Positions 57,314-64,000 of a stretch of DNA of 64,000 nt are shown here, one piece after another; position 1 is the stretch's first letter, and each line of letters starts with the position of its first letter. Where the stretch lies: the NCBI GenBank assembly GCA_000828075.3, contig JXCB02000002.1, positions 1,018,598-1,082,597 of the forward strand. Reading direction: 5' to 3'. A program made the position numbers and the translations under genes. The DNA is from Tolypothrix campylonemoides VB511288. Its GTDB lineage: Bacteria; Cyanobacteriota; Cyanobacteriia; Cyanobacteriales; Nostocaceae. The notes under the pieces were generated by a model that was not told the origin of the DNA, made no database searches, and saw only the letters and a program-made list of their open reading frames with translations.

Positions 57314-58921
57314 ATGTTTCAAGCTACTCGTCGCCGTCTTGCCTTATGGTACACAGCTATAACCGCTATACTACTGCTGCTGTTTGCAAGTGGGGTGTAC
57401 TTGTATGTCCGCAGCACATTAATTGAGCGGATTGATGATACCTTGAATCATGTTGTAGAAGTAGTAGAGCGATCGCTCGTCATCGAACCTGTTAAGTCAG
57501 ATAATGGTCAATTTCGTGTAAACGTAGAAGCCAGTTTTCGCGACAATACCGACACAGCAGAAGATGACCGCATCGACCTAGAGTGGTTTAGCCCTACTGG
57601 AGAATTGCTTTGGTCTACTTTTTCACAACCCCTCAATATTCCACTACACCCCAACCAGACAGGTGAGACTGTCAAAGTTGTGAGGAAAGAGGAGGGACAG
57701 AGGGACAGAGGGATAGAGGGACAGAGGGATAGAGGGACAGAGGGACAGAGGGACAGAGGGATAGAGGGACAGAGGGATAGAGGGATAGAGGGACAGAGGG
57801 ATAGAGGGATAGAGGGACAGAGGGATAGAGGGACAGACGGAGAGAAAGTACTCTCACTCCCTCACTCCCTCACTCCCTCACTCTCCTCAATTCCCCCAAC
57901 TCCTCCACTCCTCCTGAGACAAGTTACAGAACGAGTGCAAATTGGTCGCCAGGTACTGGGATATTTGCGTGTGAGTCATCCTTGGTTTGAAGTCACAAAA
58001 CCCAGTCGTCAGTTGATTTTAGATTTAGCATGGGGTACTGGATTGATGGTACTTTCTGTTGCAGCGAGTGGCTGGTTTCTTTCAGGTAAAGCGATGGAAC
58101 CAGTGCGCGAGTCTTATCAACGTCTTAAACAGTTTACTGCTGATGCTTCTCATGAACTCAGAAGTCCAATTACCTTGATTCAAACCAATGTGCAAGTCGC
58201 CCTGAGTGAGTTGGAATTAGCAGGGACAGATGGCACTCTTCCTTCGCACTATCGGCAACAATTAAAAGTGGTGGAACGACTGACGCAACGCTTGGGCAAA
58301 TTGGTTAACGATTTGCTGTTTCTGGCAAGACAGGATAGTGGTATCAGCAAAGAAAGTTTTTCTCCTTGTCCTGTTGATGCTTTGTTAATCGAAGTGGTTG
58401 AAGAACAACAACTGTTAGCCGTAGAAAAGGGTATTATCCTGTCTCTAGATTTCATTGACCCTCCTGCTGAGGAAACTCATCCGGAATTACTTGATAATTG
58501 GTTTACAGTTGTGGGGAACTGGGATCAACTGGTACGTCTGGTTACAAATTTGATTGGCAATGCCTTGCAATACACCCCATCTGGAGGGCAAGTGAATGTG
58601 GAATTGGCACGCATTGAGGCAGCAAATCGCGTTTCTGGGCTGCGTTACAACTCTGCCCATTTGCTTCTTAAGGTGAGGGATACCGGAATTGGTATCGCTG
58701 CAGAGGAACTACCGCGTTTGTTTGACCGTTTTTATCGGGTAGATCCAGCACGGCCTCACACAACGGCAAATAAAGCAACACAAAGTACAACTGGTTCAGG
58801 CTTGGGACTGGCGATCGCCCTAGCTATAGTCGAAAACCACCACGGTCAAATTCAAGTAGAAAGTACTCAAGGCATCGGGACTACTGTCACCGTCACTTTA
58901 CCCGTTACTCTTGAGTCTTAA
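57314..58921 (+). CDS. Sensor histidine kinase with in-frame octamer tract
   Basis: The protein has 535 residues. TM1 (about 12-32) and TM2 (about 234-256) enclose a periplasmic sensor region. HisKA has the phospho-acceptor in FTADASHELRSPI (His280), followed by HATPase motifs NLIGNALQYTPSGG (N box), DTGIGIAAEEL (G1), FDRFYRVD (F) and GSGLGLAIALAI (G2). No HAMP domain is evident. The sensor contains six GQRDRG(I/T)(E/D) octapeptides (about 128-175) from 18 copies of an 8-base DNA repeat, then a Pro/Ser-rich stretch. The response regulator gene is not adjacent. Slippage in the tract could switch the reading frame. Confidence 0.88.
   Translation: MFQATRRRLALWYTAITAILLLLFASGVYLYVRSTLIERIDDTLNHVVEVVERSLVIEPVKSDNGQFRVNVEASFRDNTDTAEDDRIDLEWFSPTGELLWSTFSQPLNIPLHPNQTGETVKVVRKEEGQRDRGIEGQRDRGTEGQRDRGIEGQRDRGIEGQRDRGIEGQRDRGTDGEKVLSLPHSLTPSLSSIPPTPPLLLRQVTERVQIGRQVLGYLRVSHPWFEVTKPSRQLILDLAWGTGLMVLSVAASGWFLSGKAMEPVRESYQRLKQFTADASHELRSPITLIQTNVQVALSELELAGTDGTLPSHYRQQLKVVERLTQRLGKLVNDLLFLARQDSGISKESFSPCPVDALLIEVVEEQQLLAVEKGIILSLDFIDPPAEETHPELLDNWFTVVGNWDQLVRLVTNLIGNALQYTPSGGQVNVELARIEAANRVSGLRYNSAHLLLKVRDTGIGIAAEELPRLFDRFYRVDPARPHTTANKATQSTTGSGLGLAIALAIVENHHGQIQVESTQGIGTTVTVTLPVTLES
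57693..57836 (+). repeat. AGGGA(C/T)AG octamer array, 18 copies, inside a coding sequence
   Basis: Eighteen uninterrupted 8-base units (AGGGACAG or AGGGATAG), 144 bases in all, so the downstream frame is kept. Loss or gain of one or two units would shift the kinase domain out of frame. It is flanked by CTCACTCCCTCACTCCC heptamer-like units at 57850-57885, also in frame. Confidence 0.97.
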
Positions 58922-59203
58922 TTGAATTTTGTTCTGTATAACACCTAACAAATGCTTCTTCTGATAGATTTAAGCCTGTTTCCTCTGGCAGATGCAGGCG
59001 AGTATCTTTACCTACTAATTTAGTGGCAATGCTTAATGAGGTGAGCAATGCAAAAAATATATTCTAGCAGTCTGATATGACGACTTTTAAAACTTTTTTT
59101 TAAAACTTTCTTAAGGAGTTCTACAAACTGCTAGTTTGCTATTTGCACTTATTCACTTCTACCTTCATACATTATATAAAAATAACTGCTTTGAGGAGGA
59201 TTA

Positions 59204-59722
59204 ATGGAGGCAAATACTCCAAAAACTTTAGATGAAGCACAATCATCTTCTATCGATCCAAAAGATAGACCCTTTTTAGAAAAGGTAATGGTCAAAGCCA
59301 AGCTGGGAGATGTGTTCGACGCCAGGGACATAACCGAAGTTGTGTATCGGGTAATGCGCGACCTCATGACCACGGAAGCTGCAGACCGAGTTGCCGAAGA
59401 ACTGGGCGACAAACCAGCTGAAATAAGTGATGATAAAGCGCTGCACAACACAATTGTAGACCTTTGGAAAGATACAAATCCGATTGTGGGCTTCTTAAGC
59501 CGGGTTCGTCCACCTTGGCAAGGTCCTGGCATTTTTAAGATTGACTCTGACCGCTTTTTATTTCGGGTCGCAAATGAAGGTGGATTACAGCCCAATGTAG
59601 ACCGAGAAGAGGTGGTTAAGGCAGTATTCTCTGCTACGAAAGACGAATTATCTCCAGAAAGAATTGAGGAAATTGCTAGTTGGTTGCCTGATCACGTTCG
59701 CCAACTTTGGGAAGAAGCTTAA
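59204..59722 (+). CDS. DUF2267 protein
   Basis: The protein has 172 residues; a GAGGAGG box precedes the ATG. The DUF2267 core is present (FLEKVMVKAKLGDVFDARDITEVVYRVMRDLMTTEAADRVAEELGD, then the second helical half VDREEVVKAVFSATKDELSPERIEEIASWLPDHVRQLWEE). These all-helical proteins are widespread in cyanobacteria and often linked with stress. The function is unknown. It is soluble and cytoplasmic. The upstream 280 bases hold no gene. Confidence 0.85.
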   Translation: MEANTPKTLDEAQSSSIDPKDRPFLEKVMVKAKLGDVFDARDITEVVYRVMRDLMTTEAADRVAEELGDKPAEISDDKALHNTIVDLWKDTNPIVGFLSRVRPPWQGPGIFKIDSDRFLFRVANEGGLQPNVDREEVVKAVFSATKDELSPERIEEIASWLPDHVRQLWEEA

Positions 59723-60084
59723 CAAATTTAAGAGTTAGGAGTTAGGAGTTGGAAGTTAAATTTTAACTTGTGACTCCTGACTTTTCAGTTAATTATCTTA
59801 ATTATAAATAATATTTATTAAACAATATCTATTTATATACGACTTGTGGCAGAAATATATATCTAATCTGCTATTACTTTTCACGTCTATAGTTAGAGTA
59901 CGAAGTTATTAGTAATTGTTATATTTTCATTGTTAAGTTTTAAAACTTTATTAAAAAGCAAGCAGAACCTGGTAACAGGCAAATCAGTCTTCATTTTGCC
60001 CAAATGAAGCTGTAGTTTATTCCACAAATTTTCCTGTTTAAAAAAATTTGGCTATTAATTTAGGTAATTCACCAGGAGGTCAAT
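59723..60084. other. AT-rich spacer
   Basis: It begins with direct repeats of GAGTTAGGAGTT(A/G)GAAG type and an imperfect inverted copy (GTGACTCCTGACTTTT), then an AT-rich stretch with no gene. A strong CAGGAGGTC ribosome binding site for the next gene is at its right end. Confidence 0.5.
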
Positions 60085-60966
60085 ATGAACCCGAAATATC
60101 AAAAAATCAATAAATCTACTAAATTTTTAGGGGCTATTTGCGGAGGATTACTGATTGGCTTGCCTGCAATTTCTCAAGTAGCAGTCGCTCAGCAATCAGC
60201 ACCTCGGCAACCCCAGCAACAAGCTAATTCCAAAACTAACCGTTGTCCCAGCATTTTCTACGAAGAACCCCACAACAATAGAGTCTTCACTCCAGCGGGA
60301 TGTCCACCCAATGCTTTCACTCGACAAGCAGCACAGCAAGGGGGTGTGACTCCAGGTAGTGCTTCTGTTAATCCAACACAAGAACAAATCAGGCAGGGCG
60401 TGGGCGGTGAAACACCATACAACCGTTCTGATAGTAGCTCCCAAAGCTACAACTATAGCAGCCAGACACAGTCAACGCGTTCCGGACAAGACGTAAACAG
60501 TTCATCGTCAGAAACTCGGACGTATACCAGTCAAGGACCTACAGGCGGCTATACTGTCAGCACAAACTCACAATCTCAAAGTAACCCGAGCACTCAACAA
60601 AGACAAAGTTCTGTGATCACATCACCAGCGCCAGAACAACGCCAAGCCCCCAGCAGCATAATTGCGGTGAGAGATGGCAGAGTCAGTGTCAGGCTGGTGA
60701 ACGATACAGCTGCGCCTATCAGTTATCAAGCCATTGGTGATACAGCACCGCGAACCTTACCAGGTAAGTCAGAAGTGCTGTTGCAACGTTTAGCTACACC
60801 AACAACCGTGACATTCCAACGGCAGGATAACGGACTATTGATGGTAACAACACAACCTTCTTCTCAAGCTGGAATTTTGGAAGTCAGGTTGGATGAAACA
60901 ACCGACTTGCGAATGGATACAAAAGCAATGAATATTCAACAAAACGGTCAAGTTTTCTTGAATTAG
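60085..60966 (+). CDS. Secreted Gln/Ser-rich protein of unknown function
   Basis: The protein has 293 residues with an excellent ribosome binding site (AGGAGG, 6 bases from the ATG). It has a signal peptide (about 1-36, ending VAVAQ). A central low-complexity Gln/Ser/Thr region (about 90-195) separates an N-terminal cysteine-containing segment (NRCPSIFYEEPHNNRVFTPAGCPPN) from a compact C-terminal domain (VRLVNDTAAPISYQAIGDTAPRTLPGKSEVLLQRL...). I do not recognise the family, but the C-terminal part looks like a beta-sandwich. It is probably periplasmic. Confidence 0.75.
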   Translation: MNPKYQKINKSTKFLGAICGGLLIGLPAISQVAVAQQSAPRQPQQQANSKTNRCPSIFYEEPHNNRVFTPAGCPPNAFTRQAAQQGGVTPGSASVNPTQEQIRQGVGGETPYNRSDSSSQSYNYSSQTQSTRSGQDVNSSSSETRTYTSQGPTGGYTVSTNSQSQSNPSTQQRQSSVITSPAPEQRQAPSSIIAVRDGRVSVRLVNDTAAPISYQAIGDTAPRTLPGKSEVLLQRLATPTTVTFQRQDNGLLMVTTQPSSQAGILEVRLDETTDLRMDTKAMNIQQNGQVFLN

Positions 60967-61748
60967 TCACCAAGTTTGCAAGGGGACATACGGTTGTGTC
61001 ATTAGGGAAAATATCCCCTACACCGTATGGGGGCGCAAAGCATTGTGCCCCTACAATGGTATTGAGCCGAGAACCTTGTAAAATCATGCATTCTGGGTCT
61101 GAAAACTCTTGTTAAGTCTATCTTTCAACCATTTGTGAAAATTTTGTGCTACACGAGAAAGCATGAATATACGGTTGACAGGAAATGGCACTAAGCAAAT
61201 TAAGTAAAAATTAAGAAATCAACTGAGACAGTTTTGGAAAGCTCCTGCTCAGCCAGGATTGGTCAACTAGTGTTTTGCAATCCCCTTGCGCGGTACTGGC
61301 TCTATCATCTGTCTACATAGTTGACAATGTTTACAGAATGAGGTGGAGAGAGGTGAGGTTGAGTTAAGATACGTTCCGTAACACTACCCTTGCAAAGCAA
61401 ACAATGTGTTGGCAGTTTTTACGCTAAAAGCGTGTTTATAAATTCGGCAAAAACCTCGATTTGTCATGCTGAACGTAACGATAGCACAAGTGTTGCATCT
61501 CTCGACTACGATGCAAACCTTAGATTCTTCGTTGCGTTTCACTTCACTCAGAATAACAAATTTATTTTATAAACACGCTCTAAGGCAATCAGGGTGGATC
61601 GAGAATACTCATTCTGAACAGTCCTATTTAAGTAAATCTGCCTTCTGCCTTTTGAAAGCTTTACGTTACAAATTCTGATACAAATAACTAACTTGAGAAA
61701 TAGGCGTTATAAAGTAAAAACATTTATGTATGATTACGTAGAGTACTT
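60967..61748. other. Intergenic region with palindromes and a MITE-like element
   Basis: A GGGGCGCAAAGCATTGTGCCCC hairpin (about 61029-61050), of a type dispersed in cyanobacteria, lies near the left end. The MITE-like element at 61429-61579 is described separately. Open frames at 61390-61678 arise from it and have no protein features. Confidence 0.5.
61429..61579. mobile_element. 151-bp MITE-like element with perfect 14-bp terminal inverted repeats
   Basis: AGCGTGTTTATAAA (61429-61442) is the exact complement of 61566-61579. CTAA flanks the element closely on both sides, possibly a target-site duplication. Inside are TTGTCATGCTGAACG and CACTCAGAATAACAAA, themselves an imperfect inverted pair. 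There is no coding capacity. Confidence 0.7.
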
Positions 61749-62942
61749 ATGCGCCCGATTTCTCGCCGTAGATTTTTCCAATTCGCAGGCTCTACTTTAG
61801 CAACTTTGGGGTTTAGCCAGTCTAACTTTCTACGACAGGCTGAAAGCTATGGAAAGGTTCTAGCAAAAAGCACTTCCCGCAAAGTTGCCTTACTTGTCGG
61901 TATTAATGACTATAAATTTAGTCCTTTGCAGGGATGTCTTAGTGATGTGGAGTTGCAGCGCCATCTCCTACAGTATCGCTTTGGTTTTAAGGAAACAGAT
62001 ATTCACACTCTCAGGAACGAACAAGCGACTCGTGAAAATATATTACAAGCTTTTGAAGAGTATTTAATTAAACAAGCCAAGCCTGATGATGTGGTGGTGT
62101 TTCACTTTTCAGGACATGGTTCGCGCATTGCTGATCCCGATCCTATTTTTGTAAGTTTTCTTGACAACACAGGCTTAAATGGGACTTTAGTACCTGTTGA
62201 TGGAATGCTTCCGCCAGGATATCCCCAACAAGGTGGACAGGTCAAGGACATTATGGGACACACATTGTTTCTGTTGATGGCGGCGGTGAAAAGTGAAAAT
62301 TTCACCGCCGTTTTAGATAGCTGTTTTTCTGGTGGTGCAACCAGAGATTTTCGGGTTCGTTCTCGTGAAGGCGGTAGGAATATCCAGATTGTACCAGCAG
62401 AAAAAGCATATCAAGAAAATTTGCTAGCCAAACTCAACCTCAAACGCCAAGATTTTGTCAAAGCGTATCGTCGGGGAGTTGCTAAAGGAGTTGTTCTCGC
62501 TGCAACAGATCCTAATCAATTGGCAGCAGATGCACGATTTAATGGTTTTTATGCAGGTGCTTTTACACACTCATTAACTCAGCATCTTTGGCAGCAAACC
62601 AGCACGCCAGAAACTGCTATTTCCTATGTGAGGCAACAGATATTTGAGAAATATGACCAAACGCCGATATTTGAAGCGAAAGCGGGCAGTGGGTATGAAA
62701 AACAACCAATATATTTTATTAGTAACCCATCTGTGGCGGCGAATGCAGTAATTACCGCAGTTACAGGGAATCAAGCGACACTGTGGTTTGGTGGAGTAGA
62801 TGTGGGAAATGTTGATACTGGCACGGTGTTTACTGTGGCGAATGGTTCAGGCAAGGTAATATACCAAAGCCGTCAAGGGTTAGAGGGGAAAGGGACAGTG
62901 CAAGGGGTTGTGAAACCAGGAGCGCTGTTGCGAATGGTTTAA
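61749..62942 (+). CDS. Tat-exported caspase-family (C14) protein
   Basis: The protein has 397 residues. The N-terminus ISRRRFFQFAGSTLATLGFSQS is a Tat-type signal. A caspase-fold p20-like domain follows: RKVALLVGINDYKFSPLQGCLSDVELQRHLL, catalytic His123 in FHFSGHGSR and Cys192 in AVLDSCFSGGATRD, with acidic Asp before the Cys. These are metacaspase/orthocaspase marks, so it should cut after basic residues. The C-terminal 100 residues form a beta-rich domain of unknown role. Filamentous cyanobacteria have many such proteins; cell-death or stress roles are discussed. It stands alone. Confidence 0.88.
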   Translation: MRPISRRRFFQFAGSTLATLGFSQSNFLRQAESYGKVLAKSTSRKVALLVGINDYKFSPLQGCLSDVELQRHLLQYRFGFKETDIHTLRNEQATRENILQAFEEYLIKQAKPDDVVVFHFSGHGSRIADPDPIFVSFLDNTGLNGTLVPVDGMLPPGYPQQGGQVKDIMGHTLFLLMAAVKSENFTAVLDSCFSGGATRDFRVRSREGGRNIQIVPAEKAYQENLLAKLNLKRQDFVKAYRRGVAKGVVLAATDPNQLAADARFNGFYAGAFTHSLTQHLWQQTSTPETAISYVRQQIFEKYDQTPIFEAKAGSGYEKQPIYFISNPSVAANAVITAVTGNQATLWFGGVDVGNVDTGTVFTVANGSGKVIYQSRQGLEGKGTVQGVVKPGALLRMV

Positions 62943-62954
62943 GTAGTTAGACAA

Positions 62955-63101
62955 ATGCATCGCCTTGCATTGTTAATGCATCGCCCTGCATTGTTAATGC
63001 ATCGCCCTGCATTGTTAATGCATCGCCTTGCATTGTTCATGCATCGCCTTGTTATGTTCATGCATCGCCTTGTTATGTTCATGCATCGCCTTGTTATGTT
63101 A
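62955..63101. repeat. Seven 21-bp tandem repeats
   Basis: ATGCATCGCCTTGCATTGTT-type units (21 bases) are repeated seven times with a few substitutions, starting 12 bases after the caspase-like stop codon. As 21 is a multiple of three, both strands stay open and give artificial heptapeptide repeats (MHRLALL and its minus-strand counterpart). No ribosome binding site is seen. Confidence 0.92.
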
Positions 63102-63165
63102 ATGCATTTGAAAACGCGATCGCTTTTACGCAAAACTGTATGTACTTGGTATGAAATTGCATAAC

Positions 63166-63250
63166 CTCCGCCGCAGAACCCCACCCCGGTAAAGCTACGC
63201 TTCACCTCCCCTCCCCTTACTAAGGGGAGGGGTTGGGGTGGGGTTCAAAG
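63166..63250. repeat. GAACCCCACCCC...GGGGTGGGGTTC dispersed palindrome
   Basis: It starts AGAACCCCACCCCGGTAAAG and ends GGGGTTGGGGTGGGGTTC, with CTCCCCTTACTAAGGGGAG in the middle. It is the same family as 6905-7085 (GAACCCCACCCCGCCAAAGC). ATATGAAATTGCATAACC-like pieces flank it on both sides (about 63148-63166 and 63277-63292). Confidence 0.75.
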
Positions 63251-63357
63251 ATTATCGGCAATTCACCAGACACGATATGAAATTGCATAACCCCTCCCGC
63301 CTCAGAAATATAGCAATAGTAGAGACTCGATAAACCGCTGCACAATACAAATGTAGT

Positions 63358-64000
63358 ATGAAGAATCAAAATAAATCGTTGGTTGTAGTCACATCCAGGA
63401 CGCGATCGCTTTTATCTTTGTGTTTGTGCTTCCCCGTGTCTGCCTTATTCAGTATTCTCTTGCTATCATCAGTAGTTGTTATACCGGGAAGTATAAGTAT
63501 TAGCGCTGCCCAGCAGCCAACCGCAACGCAGCAACAGGAAACTCGCGCTGCGGCGGAAAGATTATCACAGGAAGGATATCAACTATATGAACAAGGTACA
63601 GCAAAATCACTGCGACAAGCGCTGGCAAAATGGGAGGAAGCACTAAAGCTATATCGTGTAGTGGATGACAAAAAAGGGCAAGCGCTTACTCTTCTTTTTA
63701 TTGGCAGAATCTACGACGATTTAGGAGAAAAGCAAAAAGCCCTCGAATACTTCAATCAAGCCCTGCCCTTGAGTCGGGAGGTGGACGGCAAAGTTGGCAA
63801 AGTTGGCGTTGCTACAACCCTCAACAACATTGGCAAAGTCTACGACGATTTAGGAGAAAAGCAAAAAGCCCTCGAATACTTCAATCAAGCCCTGCCCTTG
63901 AGCCGCGAGGCGGACGACAAAGCTGGCGTTGCTAGAACCCTCAACAACATTGGCAAAGTCTACGACGATTTAGGAGAAAAGCAAAAAGCCCTCGAATACT
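63358..64000 (+). CDS. TPR protein, N-terminal part (runs off the window)
   Basis: The frame opens at the ATG at 63358 and is still open at 64000. It has a signal peptide or anchor (SALFSILLLSSVVVIPGSISISA). An N-terminal helical region is followed by TPR units with very similar DNA: IYDDLGEKQKALEYFNQALPLSRE at about 63709, repeated at 63838 and 63958. Periods are 129 and 120 bases; the first unit carries an extra 9 bases from a GGCAAAGTT duplication. In filamentous cyanobacteria such proteins usually end in a CHAT domain, a caspase relative, but the C-terminus is not in view. Confidence 0.85.
   Translation, partial: MKNQNKSLVVVTSRTRSLLSLCLCFPVSALFSILLLSSVVVIPGSISISAAQQPTATQQQETRAAAERLSQEGYQLYEQGTAKSLRQALAKWEEALKLYRVVDDKKGQALTLLFIGRIYDDLGEKQKALEYFNQALPLSREVDGKVGKVGVATTLNNIGKVYDDLGEKQKALEYFNQALPLSREADDKAGVARTLNNIGKVYDDLGEKQKALEY

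Noticed and set aside
62939..63205. Heptapeptide-repeat frames on both strands at the 21-bp array
   Set aside because: Open in both directions only because the unit length is a multiple of three; no ribosome binding site.

Overview
The window is chromosomal DNA from a filamentous cyanobacterium, most likely of the heterocystous Nostocales type. The evidence is a cyanobacteria-specific gene set (PipX, SepF, CRR7-like, GUN4-domain, DUF2854, DUF3493, DUF1400 and SLH proteins), very frequent GCGATCGC-type octamers, heptameric and octameric short tandem repeats, large Ser/Thr kinases (one with WD40 repeats) and a caspase-family protein. I cannot name the species from sequence alone.

Layout. 1-2150: two group II introns on the + strand, one inserted in the reverse-transcriptase gene of the other; both ORFs look frameshifted. 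2306-6874: a PEP-CTERM secreted protein and a large subtilase-fold protease with RTX calcium-binding repeats. 7189-12014: a GT4 glycosyltransferase, a DUF2079 membrane protein and a TldD protease. 12015-13852: a repeat-rich stretch with a MITE-like element and a TnpB remnant. 13853-22312: a small secreted protein, a SKI2-type helicase, then the minus-strand group pabB/trpE-like, pipX, pipY, sepF, proC, and tRNA-Val. 22874-29609: a signalling neighbourhood (PhnD-like lipoprotein, Ser/Thr kinase, heme-binding DUF3365-HAMP protein, WD40 Ser/Thr kinase). 29885-32931: a ClpP-fold membrane protease and an orphan membrane protein. 33183-39170: the rimP-nusA-ylxR-infB translation/transcription operon with a structured leader. 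39704-49346: small proteins, an SLH beta-helix protein, a GUN4-domain protein and a two-gene RND efflux operon ending in a clear terminator. 49498-55719: several very small proteins, tRNA-Thr, CRR7-like, DUF2854, a lone receiver domain and polyphosphate kinase. 56171-64000: a secreted alpha/beta hydrolase, a sensor histidine kinase carrying an 18-copy octamer tract in its coding sequence, DUF2267, a secreted protein, a Tat-exported caspase-like protein, and the start of a TPR protein that runs off the window.

How the genes work together. The housekeeping parts are conventional: rimP to infB for ribosome maturation and initiation, pipX/pipY for nitrogen signalling and PLP homeostasis, and the MFP-RND pair for efflux. 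What stands out is the density of repeats and mobile remnants and the way simple repeats have entered coding sequences: the histidine kinase at 57693-57836, the chorismate-binding enzyme at about 20484-20635 and 21340-21400, and the infB stop codon at 39166. The strongest unusual items are the nested group II introns, the possibly phase-variable histidine kinase, two MITE-like families with recognisable terminal inverted repeats, and the PhnD/kinase/heme-sensor cluster. I did not find a CRISPR array, prophage, defence island or complete insertion sequence.
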